Assembly (NCBI GenBank): GCA_947650365.1 | Contig: OX393551.1 | Location: forward strand, 702,001-766,000 | Length of the DNA: 64,000 bases | Direction of reading: 5' to 3' | DNA from: Chamaelirium japonicum | Lineage: Eukaryota > Streptophyta > Magnoliopsida > Liliales > Melanthiaceae | Shown: piece after piece, positions 10,976 through 24,300 of the stretch | Numbering within the stretch: the stretch's first letter is position 1 | How the letters are laid out: every line of letters starts with the position of its first letter | Notes under the pieces: generated by a model | The model's input: the letters and a program-made list of their open reading frames with translations, nothing else | What the model was told of the DNA's origin: nothing | Database searches by the model: none | Position numbers and translations under genes: made by a program

Positions 10976-13904
10976 AGGAAAGAGAACTGAGAGAGAAGAG
11001 AGAGAAGAGTCTTGCTCCAGTTCATTGGCCACGGGTATATATGTGAAGTAAGAAGGAATCTAAATTCTAAAACTCAACTTCTTAATATTTATACAACCCT
11101 ATTAGGGTGGGGACCATTCGATGCCTCTCTCTTTCTCCCATCTCACAACACGTTATCAGTACAAACATATCGAGCCCAACCGACCAGTCGCAAGAAAACA
11201 GAGAAAGAAACAAGGACATAAGTGGAGTTTTAGAATTTAGATTCCTTCTTACTTCACACCTATACCCGTGGCCAATGGACTGAAGTAGGACTTTTTCTAT
11301 CTTATGTCATCATTTATCTCTCCATTCTCGTCTCTCTTCTTTTCTCTTTTCTATGAAGTTTTAGAATTTAGATTCCTTCTTACTTCACACCTATACCCGT
11401 GGCTAATAAACTGGAGCAGGACTTCTTCTCTCTTCTATCTTTGTTTATCTCTTCGTTCTCCTCTCAATTCTGTCTTTATTTATAATATTAAATATAAGTC
11501 TATTCTATTTAATTATTTAAATATCATAAATAATTAGTTAATATACATTGAGATATTTAATTTGGTTTTTAAATTATTTAAGTCCTGCTCCTGTCTAGTT
11601 TTATTAATTTAAATAACTATTTAATATATTTAGACATTGAGATGATACTATTTTTAAATTGTTTTAGGTTTCCTATAGATTGTTTAGGCCCTAAGTAAGC
11701 TTATCCTATAAATAATATATGACCCCTTTAGGGTGAGGCACATCTGACGGCTCCCTCTTTCTCTCATCTTTTAACACGTTATCAGCACGAACATGTCTAG
11801 CCCAACCAACTAGTCGCAAGAAAATGGAGAGAGAAATAAAGACAGAGAAGAGAGAATAAGAGAGAAGAGAACAAAGAGATAAATGAAGAGAGAAGTAAGA
11901 AGAAGTCCTGATCCAATCTATTGGCCACGGGTATAGGTGTGAAATAAGAAGGAATCTAAATTCCAAAACTCCACTTCTGTCTTTGTTTTTTTGTCCATTT
12001 TCTTGTAACTGGTCGGCTGGGCTCGACATGGTCGTGCTGATAACGTGTTGTGAGATGGGAGAAAGAGAGAGCCGTCAAACGTACCCCACCCTAAAGGGGT
12101 TATATATTATTTATAGGGTAAACTTACTTAGGGCCTAAGCAATCTATGGGAATCCCTAATCCATAGGAGAAGAGAGAAGAGAACGGAGAGATTTAATTAT
12201 ATTATTAAGCAGTGGAGTTTTGGAATTTATATTCCTTTTTACTTCACACTAATAACCGTGGTGAGTAGACTGGAGCAGGACTTCTTCTCTTTTCTCTCTT
12301 CGTTTATCTCTTGAATCTCTTCTCTCTTCTTTTCTCTTCTCACAACACGTTATAAGCATAAACATGTCAAGCCCAACTGACTAGTCACAAGAAAATAGGG
12401 AAAGAAACGAAGAATGAAGAGAGAGAAGAAAAAAAAAGAGAACGAAAAGATAAATGAAGAGAGAAGAGATAAGAAGTCCTACTCTAGTCCATTAGCCACG
12501 GGTAGAGATGTGAAGTAAGAACGAAGCTAAATTCCAAAACTCCAATTTTCAATATTTGTACGACCCCATTAGGGTAGAGCACATTTGACGGCTCTCTCTT
12601 TCTTCTATCACATAACACATTATCAGCACGACAATGTCGAGCCCAGCCGACCAGTCACAAGAAAACGAAGAGAGAAACGAAGACAGAAGTGGAGTTTTTG
12701 AATTTAGATTCCTTCATACTTCATACCTATACCCGTGGCCAATTGATTGGAGCAGGACTTCTTCTTTATTCTCTCTTTATTTATCTCTCTATTCTCTTCT
12801 CTCTTCTTCTCTCTCTTTTGTGGAGTTTTAGAATTTAGATTCCATCTTACTTTACACCTATACTCGTTGCCAATGGATTGAAGCAAGATTTCTTCTCTCT
12901 TCGTTTATCTATCTGTTCTTTTCTTTCTTCTTTTTTTTTTTCTGTGTTCATTTATCTCTCCGTTCTCTTATCACTTTTTCTCTCTCTTCAATGGAGTTTG
13001 GGAATTTAGATTCCTTCTTACTTCATACCTATACCCGTGGCTAATGGACTAGAGTAGGACTTCTTATCTCATCTCAACTTTTCAATATTTATACGACCCG
13101 TCGAATCTCTTCCATGTTCATATATTATTTATACAACCCGTCGGATCTCTCCCATCTCTTTGTCCTATCTCACAACACGTTATCAGCACGAACATATCGA
13201 GCTCAGCCGACCAGTCACAAGAAAATGGAAAGAGAAACGAAAACAGAAGAAAGATGAGAAGAGAGAAGAAAACAGAGAAATAAATAAAGAGAGAAGAAAT
13301 CCTGCTCTTCTCCATTGGCCACGGGTATAGACAAGAAGTAAGAAGGAATCTAAATTACAAAACTCTACTTCTCAATATTTATATGACCCCTTTAGTGAGG
13401 GGCATATTTGATATCTCTTTATTTCTCCCATCTCACAATACGTTATCAGCACGAACATGTCTATCCTAGCCGACCAGTCACAAGAAAGCAGAGAGATAAA
13501 TAAAGATATAAGAGAGAGAAGAAGAGAGAAGAGAATGGAGAGATAAACAAAAAAAGAAGAGAGAAGAAGTCTTGCTCCAGTCCATTGGCCACGGGTATAG
13601 GTTTGAAGTAAGAAGGAATCTAAATTCCAAAACTTTACTTCTCAATATTTATACGACCCCTTTAGGGTGGGGCACTTTTGACAGCTCTCTTTCTCCCATC
13701 TCACAACACGTTATTAGTACGAACATGTCAAGCCCACCTGACTAGTCACAAGAAAACGGAGAGAAAAATGAAGACAGAAGAGAGAGAGAAAGAGAGAAGA
13801 GAACGGAGAGATAAACGAAAAGTAAAAGAGAAGAAGTCCTACTCTAGTCCATTGGCCACGAGTATAGGTGTGAAGTAAGAAGGAATCTAAATTCCAAACC
13901 TCCA
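10976..13904. repeat. mosaic array block
   Basis: Repeated modules G, M and truncated L in both orientations. Plus-to-minus joins of the cagaag/tggag type occur, for example near 12690. At 11460-11660 there is a degenerate AT-rich stretch. There is no gene. Confidence 0.75.
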
Positions 13905-14380
13905 CTTCATAATAGTATCATCTCAACGTTATTACGATTATCATAGTAAACTCCAAAACTCTCTTTATTTTAAACGATTAATTGAATTAAAAAAATTATA
14001 GTAATATTACTATGATAATCATAATAACGTTGAGATGGTACTGTTGAAAAGTAGAGTTTTGGAATTTAGATTCCTTCTTACTTCATAACTATACACATGG
14101 CGATAATTAATTAAATATAGTTAAATATTTATACGGTAAGCTTAATTAGAGCCTAAGAAATCTATGGGAAACCCTAATCCGTAGGAGAGATTCGACGATG
14201 GACAGCCATCCGATCGAATGATCTTATATCAGTTGTAATGTTTTATAATTAAATATTTAAATAATAACATTGAGATGATACTATTTAAATATTTAAAGAA
14301 ATTATATAGTTTATAATATTTAAAGAAAAATTAATTAAAATAAATAAAAAAATAAACAATCTCCTATATCACAATACGTT
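13905..14380. repeat. AT-rich module with foldback ends
   Basis: The arms agtatcatctcaacgttatt (from 13914) and aataacgttgagatggtact (ending about 14043) face each other around an AT-rich core, giving a ~130-bp foldback. A decayed LTR-like piece follows at about 14130-14245, then a further AT stretch that is nearly repeated at 49603-49720. Confidence 0.7.
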
Positions 14381-16609
14381 ATCAACACGAACATATCGAG
14401 CCCAATCGACCAGTCATAAGAAAACTGAGAGAGAAACGAAGATAGAAAAGAGAGAAGATGAAAGAAGAGAATGGAGAGATAAACAAAGAGAGAAGAAGTT
14501 CTGCTCAATCCATTGGCCATGGGTATAGGTGTGAAGTAAGAAGGAATCTAAATTTCAAAACTCCACCAAAGAAGAGAGAAGATAACGGAGAGATAAATAA
14601 ACATAAAAGAGAGAAGAAGTCATGCTCCAGTCCATTGGCCACGGGTATATATGCAAAGTAAGAAGGAATCTTAATTCCAAAACTCTACTTCTCAATAATA
14701 TAATTTAATCTATTCGTTGTCTTCTGTCTCTGTTCACTTCTCTCTTCGCCCGTGGATTAGGGTTTTCCATAGATTTCTTAGGCCCTAAGTAAGTTTACCC
14801 TATAAATAATAAACAACCCCTTTAGGGTGGGGAAAGTTTGATGACTCTTTTTTTCTCCTATCTCGTAATACGTTATCAGCACAAACATATCGAGCCCAGC
14901 CAACCAGTCATAAAAAAATGGAGAGAGAAACAAAGACAAAAGAGAGAGAAGAAGAGAGAAGAGAACAGGGAGGTAAATGAAGAGAGAAGAGAGAAGAAGT
15001 CCTACACCAGTCCATTGGCCATGGGTATTGGTGTGAAGTAAGAAAGAATCTAAATTTCAAAACTCTACTTCTCAATAATATAATTAAATCTCTCCATTCT
15101 CTTCTCTCTTCTGTCATATATTAGGGTTTCCTATAGATTACTTAGGTCCTAAGTAAGCTTACCCTATAAATAATATACGACCCCTTTAGGTTGGGGCATA
15201 TTTTACGGCTCTCTCTTTCTTCTATCTCACAACTTACCCTATAAATAATATATAACCCCTTTAGGGTGGGGCTCATTTGACAGCTCTCTCTTTCTTCCAT
15301 TTCATAACATGTTTCAGTACGAACATGTCAAGCCCAGTCGACCAGTCGTAAGAAAATTGAAAGAGAAACGAAGACAGAAGTGGAGTTTTGGAATTTAGAT
15401 TCCGTCTTACTTCACACCTATACCCGTGGCCAATCGACTAGAGCATGACTTCTTCTCTCTTCTCTCTTTATTTATCTCTCCATTCTCTTCTCTCTTCTTC
15501 TCTCTTCTCTGTAGAGTTTTGGAATTTAGATTCTATCTTACTTCATACCTATACCCATGGCCAATAGACTAGAGCAGGACTTCTTCTCTTATATCTCTTC
15601 ATTTATCTTTCCGTTCTCTTCTCCCTTCTTCTCTCTTATCTGTCTTCATTTCTCCCTCTATTTTCTTGTGACTGATTGGCTAGGCTTGACATGTTCATGC
15701 TGATATTGTATTGTAAGATAAGAGAAAGAGAGAGCCATCAAACATGCCCCGCCCTAAAGGGATCGTATAAATATTAAGCAGTGGAGTTTTGGAATTTAGA
15801 TTCCTTCTTACTTCACACCTAAACCCGTCGCTAATGGACTGTAACAGGACTTCTTTCCTCTTCTCACTTTGTTTATCCCTCTGTTCTCTTTGCTCTTCTT
15901 ATTTCTCTTTTGTCTTCGTTTCTCTCTCAGTTTTCTTATGACTAATCGGCTGGGCTTGACATGTTCATGAAGATAACGTGTTGTGAGATGGGAGAAATAA
16001 AGAGCCATCAAACGTACCCCACCCTAAACGGGTACTATTAATATTACGAAGTAGAGTTTTGGAATTTAGATTCCTTTTTACTTCACACCTATACCCATTG
16101 CCAATAGACTGGAGCAGGACTTCTCTCTTCGTTTATTTCTTCGTTCTTTTTTCTCTTCTTCTCTATTTTCTATCTTCGTTTCTCTCTCCATTTTCTTGTG
16201 ACTGGTCAGTTGGGCTCGACATGTTCGTGCTGATAACGTGTTGTGGGATGGGAGAAAGAGAGATCCATCAAGCGTACCCCACCCTAAAAAGGTTATATAT
16301 TATTTATAGGGAAAGCTTACTTAGGGTCTAAGCAATCCATTAGAAATCCTAATCTATGGGAGAGATCCGACGGTGGACTGCCATCCGATCGAACGATTGG
16401 TCAGCCCTAATTAGTTATTAAATAATTAATTAGTTATTTTAATTCATACCTATACCCATAGCCAATGGACTAGAGCAGGACTTCTTCTCTCTTCTCTCTT
16501 CGTTTATCTCTCCGTTCTCTTCTCTCTTCTTCTCTCTCTTTTGCCTTCGTTTCTTTCTCCAAATTCTTACGACTGGTCGACTGGGCTCGATATGTTCGTG
16601 CTGATAACG
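14381..16609. repeat. mosaic array block
   Basis: Modules G, M and L in mixed orientation. A tandem duplication of the TATA-to-end part of the LTR-like module lies at 15165-15300. A long, slightly divergent minus-strand LTR-like copy spans about 16220-16400. There is no gene. Confidence 0.75.
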
Positions 16610-16777
16610 TGTTATGAAATAGGAGAAAAAGGGAGCCGTCAAACATGCCCAACCCTAAAGGAGTCGTATATTATTTATAGGGTAACCTTACTTAGTGCCT
16701 AAGCAAACTAAGGGAAACACTAATCCATGGGAGAGATCCGATGGTGGACAGCTATCCGATCGAACAATCTCATAACA
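16610..16777 (-). repeat. 168-bp LTR-like module, full length
   Basis: Read on the minus strand it starts TGTTATGAGATTG and ends with CACAACA-type bases (here TTTCATAACA), so its ends are imperfect inverted repeats. The TATA-like segment ctataaata lies near base 98, followed by the G/C hairpin and a pyrimidine-rich 3' end. It is exactly 168 bp, as are three other copies. The flanking cgttatcagcacgaac-type sequence lies on the internal side and the AT-rich module on the other side. Confidence 0.65.
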
Positions 16778-17120
16778 GTTGTAATGTTTTATACTTAAAT
16801 ATTTTTTAAATAATAATTAAATATTTTTTTAAATTATTTAAATAATTTAAATCATTATTTCTTTATTTAATAATTTAAATAATTAAATAGTTATCAAATT
16901 TAATTATTAAATATATTTATAATAATAAATAAATAAAAAAATAAATTTATTTAAATAACTAGATAATTAAATAATTAAATTAATTAATTATTTTACTAAA
17001 AAATTTATTATTAAATTATTTAAATAATTTAATAACTGAATAAATAATTATTTTAATTTAAAAAATTATAGTAATATTACTTTGATAATCATAATAACAT
17101 TGAGATGATACTATTGAGAA
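16778..17120. repeat. AT-rich module (A), short copy
   Basis: Nearly pure A/T from the base after the LTR-like module. It ends with the conserved gataatcataataacattg and agatgatactattgagaagtgg block found at the end of other A modules. Confidence 0.75.
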
Positions 17121-18124
17121 GTGGAGTTTTAAGGCATATTTGACGGCTCTCTTTTTCTCCTATAACACAACACGTTATCAGCACGAACATATCGAGCCCA
17201 GCCGACCAGTCACAAAAAAACGGAGAAAGAAACAAAGACAGAAGAGAGAGAAGAAGAGAGAAGAGAATGAAGAGATAAATAAATAGAAAAGAGAGAAAAA
17301 TTTACGCTCCAGTCCATTAGCCACGGGTATTGCTGTGAAGTAAGAAGGACTCTAAATTTCAAACTCTACTTCTCAATAATATAATTAAATCTCTTCATTC
17401 TCTTATCTTTTCTTCCATTGATTAGGGTTTTCCATAGATGTCTTAGGCCCTAAGTAAGCTTACCCTATAAATAATATACGACCCCTTTTGGGTAGGGCAT
17501 GATTGATGGCTCTCCCTTTCTCCCATCTCACAACACGTTATCAGGGCGAACATGTCGAGCCTAGCCGACTAGTCGTAACAAAACTAAGAGAGAAAAAAAG
17601 ACAGAAGAGTGGGAAGAGAACGAAGAGATAAACGAAGAGATAAACGAAGAGATAAGAGAGAAGAAGCCCTGCTCAAGTCCATTGACCATGGGTATAAGTA
17701 TAAAGTAAGAATGAATTTAAATTCTGAAACTCTACTTCTGTCTTCTTTTCTCTTTCCGTTTTCTTGCGACTGGTCGGCTGGGCTCGATATGTTCGTACTG
17801 ATAATTTATTATAAGATAGGAGAAAGAGAGAGCCGTCAAACGTGCCCCAACCTAAAAGGGTCATATATTATTTATAGGGTAAGCTTACTTAGAGCCTAAT
17901 CAATCTATGGGAAACCCTAATCTATGGGAGAATAGGAAAGATAATGGAGCGATTTAATTATATTATTGAGAAATGGAGTAGAGCCGTCTAAGGCACCCCA
18001 CCCCAAAGGGGTCGTATATTATTTATAGGTTAACCTTACTTAAGGCCTAAGCAATCTATGGGAAACCCTAATCCATGGGAGAGATCCGACGATGGATAGC
18101 CATCTGATCGAACGATCTCATAAC
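17121..18124. repeat. mosaic array block ending in a near-complete minus-strand LTR-like copy
   Basis: Plus-strand L/G/M units come first (17160-17400, then 17430-17720), then a minus-strand unit. The last ~150 bp is an LTR-like copy reading on the minus strand from 18124, which lacks the usual last bases at its inner end. Confidence 0.7.
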
Positions 18125-18985
18125 AGTTGTACTATTTTAATTTTTTAAAGAAAAATATAAATTATTTCTAAAGCAAAAAATTTGAGTGTACCTTATCTTC
18201 CTTCTTTACTTCCTATTATTTAATTAATTTAATTAGTTTAATAAATTAAATAATTAAATAATTAAATAATTAAATAAATATTTAATTATCTATAAAATTA
18301 AATAATTAAATTAATTAAATAATTTATTTATTATTTAAATATTAAAATAAATAAATATTTATTTAATTATTTAAAAATATTAAGTTATTTAAAAAAATAT
18401 TTTATTATTTATATATTTATATAATTAACTAATTATTTAAATAATAAGATAATAGTTATTAAATTATTTATTTTATTTTATTACTTAATTAAATATTTAA
18501 TTATTTTTATTTTAATTAATATTTTATAATTTAATAAAATAATTTTTTAAATATTTAATTAAATAACAAATAATTAAAAATATTATTTATTTAACTATAA
18601 AATATTTTAATAATTAAATTATTTATTCCTTTAAGTAAATTATCATTTTAATATATTTCTTAACTAAAAAAGTTTTAAATATTTAAATTATTGACTAATA
18701 ATTTAATATTTAAAAATAAAATAATAATTATAAAAATAACTAATAAAATGAATTAAAAAATTAATTATATAATTAAATCGTTATTGAATAATATAAAATA
18801 ATAAATTTAATTAAATAACTAGATAATTAAATAATTAAATTAATTAATTATTTTACCAAAAACTTAATTATGAAATTATTTAAATTACTAAATTATTTAA
18901 ATTATTTAATAAGTTAATAAATAATTAATTTAATTAAAAAAATTATAGTAACATTACTATGATAATTATAATAACTTTGGAATTA
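18125..18985. repeat. AT-rich module (A), long copy
   Basis: About 860 bp, almost entirely A/T. It begins (plus direction) with gttgtactattt, has the conserved less AT-rich patch taccttatcttccttcttta near 18190-18225, and ends with the gatgatactattgag-type block. The same start, patch and end are found in the copies at 45360 and 50425. Confidence 0.8.
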
Positions 18986-20940
18986 TACTATTGAGTAGTA
19001 GAGTTTTGAAATTTAGATTCCTTCTTACTTCACACCTATACTTGTGGCGAATGGACTGGAGCAGGACTTCTTCTTTCTTCTCTCTTCGTTTATCTCACCG
19101 TTCTGTTCTCTCTTCATTTCTCAATAGATTACCAATGAATTTTTTGCAATAAAAATAATTTATATTTTTCTTTAAAAAAGTTTAAAACAATACAACTGTT
19201 ATGAGATCGTTCAATTGGATGGCAATGGACTAGAGCAGAACTTCTTCTCTCTTTTTCTTTGTTTATATCTCTGTTATCTTCTTTCTTCTTCTCTCTTTTA
19301 TGTCTTTGTTTCTCTCTTTATTTTCTTGTGATTGGTCGGCTGGGCTCGATATATTCATGCTGATAATGTGTTGTAAGATGGGAGAAAAAGAGAGTCATCA
19401 AACGTGCCATATCTAAAGGGGTCGTATATTATTTATAGGGAAGCTTACTTAGGGCGTAAGCAATCTATGGAAAACCCTAATCCATGGGAGAAGAAAGAAG
19501 AGAATGAAGAGATTTAATTATCTTATTGAAAAGTGGAGTTTTGGAATTTAGATTCCTTCTTACTTCACACCTATACCCGTGGCCAATAGACTGGAGCAGG
19601 ACTTTTTCTCTCTTCTCTCATTATTTATCTCTTTGTTCTCTTATCTCTTTTTTGTCTTCATTTCTCTCTCCATTTTTTTATAACTGGTCAGCTGGGCTCG
19701 ACATGTTCGTACTGATAAAGTATTATGAGATGGGTGAAAAAGAGAGTCGTCAAACATGCCCCACTCTAAAGGGGTCGTATAAATATTGAAAAGTGGAGTT
19801 TTGGAATTTAGATTATTTCTTACATCATACCTATACCCGTGGCCAATGGACTGGAGCAGGACTTTTCCTCTCTTCTTTCTTCATTTATCTCTTCGTTCTT
19901 TTCTCTTTTCTTCTTTCTTTTTTGTGGAGTTTTGGAATTTAGATTCCTTCTTAGTACATACCTATACCCGTGTGAGAAGAGACTATTTAAATAATTAATT
20001 CTCAGTTCTGTTCTTTCTTTTCTATATTCGTTTCTCTCTCTATTTTCTTATGACTGGTTGGCTGGGCTAGATATATTAGTGTTGATAACGTTTTATAAGA
20101 TGGGAGAAAGAAAGAGCTATCAAACGTGCCCTACCCTAATGGGGTCGTATTTTATTTATAGGGTAAGCTTACTTAGGGCCTAAGCAATCTATGGTAAACC
20201 TTAATCCATTGGAGAAGAGAGAAGAAAACAGAGAGATTTAATTATATTATTGAGAAGTGGAGTTTTAGAATTTAGATTCTTTCTTACTACACACCTATAC
20301 CTATGATGAATAGACTAGAGCAGGACTTCTTCTCTCTTCCCTATTCGTTTATCTCTCTGTTTTCTTCTCTCTTATTCTTTCTCTTCTGTCTTCGTTTCTC
20401 TCTCTGTTTTCTTATGACTGGTCAGTTGGGCTCGACATATTCGTGCTGATAACGTATTGTGGGATGAGAGAAAGAGAGAGCCATCAAATATGCCCCACCC
20501 TAATTAGATTTCTTCTTACTTCACACCTATACCCGTGGCCAATAGGTTAGAGCATGACTTCTATCTTCTCTCTTCATTTATCTCTGCATTTTCTTCTCTC
20601 TTCTGTCTTCCTTTCTCTCTCTATTTTCTTATAACTGGTCGGCTGGGCTCGACATGTTCATACTGATAACGTATTGTGTGATGGAGAAAAAGAGAGCCGT
20701 CAAACGTGCCCCACCCTAAAGGGGTCATATAAATATTGAGAAGTTGAGTTTTGGAATTTAGATTCTTTCTTACTTTATACTTATACCCATTGTAAATGGA
20801 ATGGAGTATGACTTCTTCTCTCTTCTCTCTTCATTTATCTCTTCGTTCTCTTCTTTCATCTACTCTCTCTTTTGTCTTCGTTTCTCTCTCCGTTTTCTTA
20901 TGACCGGTCAGCTGGGCTCGACATGTTTATGCTAATAACG
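18986..20940. repeat. mosaic array block, mostly minus-strand units
   Basis: Successive minus-strand M-G-L units with gatttaattatattattgagaagtgg-type joins, for example at 19515 and 20235. A short piece at 19150-19220 is a plus-strand fragment of the A/L junction. There is no gene. Confidence 0.75.
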
Positions 20941-21108
20941 TGTTGTGAGATGGGAGAAAGAAATAGTCATCAAACAAGCTCCACCCTAAAGGGGTCATAT
21001 ATTATTTATAGGGTAAGCTTACATAGGGCCTAAGCAATCAATAGGAAATCCTAATCCAAGGGAGAGATCCGACGGTGGATAGCCATCCGATTGAACGATC
21101 TCATAACA
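20941..21108 (-). repeat. 168-bp LTR-like module, full length
   Basis: On the minus strand it begins TGTTATGAGATCG at 21108 and ends CCATCTCACAACA at 20941. The two ends are inverted repeats matching at 11 of 13 bases. TATAAATA lies near base 98. The length is 168 bp. Confidence 0.75.
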
Positions 21109-21395
21109 GTTGTAATATTTTAAATTTTTTAAAGAAAAATATAAATTATTTTTAAAACAAAAATTCGGGTGTGCCTCATCTTCCTTCTTTACTTCCTATT
21201 ATTTAATTAATTTATTATTTAAATAATAAGTAAATAGTTATTAAATTATTATTTTATTTTATTACTTAATTAAATAATAATTTTTTTTATTTATTTCAAT
21301 TAATATTTAATATTTTAATAAAAAAAGTTTATTTAATTAATTACATAATAAATTTATTAAAATGATTAATTTTTTAACTATATCTTCTTCTCTCT
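21109..21395. repeat. AT-rich module (A), truncated copy
   Basis: It starts with the usual gttgtaatattttaaat and the tgcctcatcttcc patch, then runs into A/T. It ends abruptly into a minus-strand M/G unit without the usual conserved end block. Confidence 0.7.
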
Positions 21396-24300
21396 CTTCT
21401 GTCTTCGTTTCTCTCTCCGTTTTCTTATGACTGGTCGGTTGGGCTCGACATGTTTGTGCTGATAATGCGTTGTAAGATGAAAGAAAGAGAGATCTGTCAA
21501 ATATGCCCCACCCAAAAGGACTCATATATTATTTATTGGGTAAGCTTACTTAGGGCCTAAGAAATATATAGGAAACCCTAATCCATGGAAGAGATCCGAC
21601 GGTGGACAACTATCCGATCGAACGTGCCCCACCCTAAAGGGGTCGTATTAATTATTTATTTAAATAATTATTAAATCAATTCTCTTAACTAGTAAGCTTA
21701 CTTTATAAATATTTAATTATATATAATTGATTTTTGCCATAGTTATAGGTGTGAATTAAGAAGGAATCTAAATTCAGAAACTTCACTTCTCAATAGTATC
21801 ATCTCAACATTATTATGATTATCATAGTAATGTTACTATAATTTTTTTAATTAAATTAATTATTTATTTAATTATTAGATAATTTAAATAATTTCATAAT
21901 TTAATAATTTAATAATTAAATTTACTAATTAACGTGTTGTGAGATGGAAGAAAGAGAGAGTCATCAAACTTGCTCCACCCTAAAGGGGTCGTATAATATA
22001 ATTAAATTTCTCCGTTTTCTTCTCTTTTCTCTTATGGATTAGGGTTTTCCATAGATTGCTTAGGCCATAAGTAAGCTTACCCTATAAATAATGTACGACC
22101 CCTTTAGGGTGGGGCACATTTACAGCTCTCTCTTTCTCCCATCTCACAACATATTATCAGTACGAACATATCGAGCCCAGCCGACCAGTCGCAAGAAAAC
22201 AGAGTGACAAACGAAGACAGAAGAGGAGTTTTGGAATTTAGATTCCTTCTTACTTCACATCTATACCCAGGGTCAATGGACTGGAGCAAGACTTCTTCTT
22301 TCTTCTCTCTTCATTTATCTCTCTGTTTTTTTTTTCTTCTTCTCTCTCATCCCTCCGAAGAGAGAAGAGAAAAGACAGAAGAGAGAGAAGAAGAGAGAAG
22401 AAGAGAGAAGACAATGAAGAGATAAACAAAGACAGAAGAGAGAGATACGACTGGTCAGCTGGGCTCGATATTAAGAAGTGGCACACCCGAATGCTTAGGC
22501 CCTAAGTTCAATTATTAAGAGATACACCGTCGGATCTCTCCTATAGATTAGGGTTTTTTATAGATTACATAGGCCCTAAGTAAGCTTACCCTATAAATAA
22601 TATATAACCCCTTTAGGGTGGGGCATGTTTAACGGCTCTCTTTTTCTCCTATCTCATAACATGTTATCAGTACGAACATGTCGAGCCCAGCGACCAATCG
22701 CAAGAAAACGGAGAGAGAAACAAAGGCATAAGAGAGTTAAGATGAAAGAAGAGAATAGAGAGATAAAAGAAGAAAGAAGAGAGAAGAAGTCCTGTTCTAG
22801 TCCATTGGCCCCAGGTATATGTGTGAAGTAAGAAGGAATCTAAATTCCAAAACTCCACTTCTCAATAATATAATTAAATCTCTCCGTTCTCTTCTATCTT
22901 CTCCCATAGATTAGGGTTTACCATAGATTGCTTAGGCACTAAGTAAACTTACCCTATAAATAATATACGACCCCTTTAGAGTAGGGCATTTTTGATGGCT
23001 CTAACTTTCTTCCATCTCACAATATGTTATCAGCATGAATATGTCTAGCCCAACTGACCAGTCATAAGAAAACGGAGAGAGAAACAAAAATAGAAGATGA
23101 GAGAAGAGAACGGAGAGATAAACGAAAAGAGAAGAGAGAATAAGTTATGCTCCAGTCCATTCGCCATGGGTATAGGTATGATGTAAGAAGGAATCTAAAT
23201 TTCAAAACTCCACTTGTCAATAGTATCTTCTCAAAGTTATTATGATTATCATAGTACTGTTACTATAATTTTTTTATTTAAATTAATTATTTGATTAAAA
23301 CAAAGAGAGAAGAGAATTTACTATAATAATCGTAATAACGTTAAGATAATACTATTGAGAAAACTCAACTTCTCAATAATATAATTAAATCTCTCCGTTC
23401 TTTTCTATCTTGTCCTATGGATTAGGTTTTCCCATGGATTACTTAGGCCCTAAGTAAGATTACCTTATAAATAATATACGACCCCTTTAGGGTAGGGCAC
23501 ATTTGACGGCTCTCTCTCTTTCTCTCATCTCACAATATATTTTTAGCATGAATATGTCGAGCCCAGCTGACCCATCACAAGAAAATAGATATAAAAACGA
23601 AGACAGAAATGGAGTTTTGAAATTTAGATTCCTTCTTACTTCACACCTATACCCATGGCCAATTGGCTAGAGTAGGACTTCTTCTCTCTTCTTTCTTCAT
23701 TGATCTCTCCATTCTCTTCTTCTTTCTCTTCTGTCTTCGTTAAACTCTACTTCTTTTCTTCGTAAACAGAGAGAGAAATGAAGACAGAAGAGAGAAGAGA
23801 ATAGAGAGATAAACAAAGAGAGAAGAGAGAAGAAGTCCTACTCCAGTCCATTGGCCATGGGTATAGGTGTGAAGTTCCCTCTTCTATCTTTGTTTACCTC
23901 TCCATTCTCTTTTCTCTTCTTTTGTCTTTGTTTTTCTCTCTATTTTTCTTACGACTGGTCGACTGGGCTCGATATATTCGTGCTGATAATATATTATGAG
24001 ATGCAAGAAAGAGAGAGCCGTCAAATGAGAAACCCAACTCCATGGGAGAAGAGAGAAGAGAACGGAGAGATTTAACTATATTATTGAGAAGTGGAGTATT
24101 GGAATTTAGATTCCTTCTTACTTAACACCTATACCCATGGATAATGGACTGGAGCAGGACTTCTTCTCTCTTCTTTCTTCGTTTATCTCTCCATTCTCTT
24201 CTATCTTCTTCTCCTTACTCATAACAGTTATCAGCATGAACATGTCGAGCCCAGCCGACCACTATTTAGAATTTAACTAAATTATTTAAATATATTATTT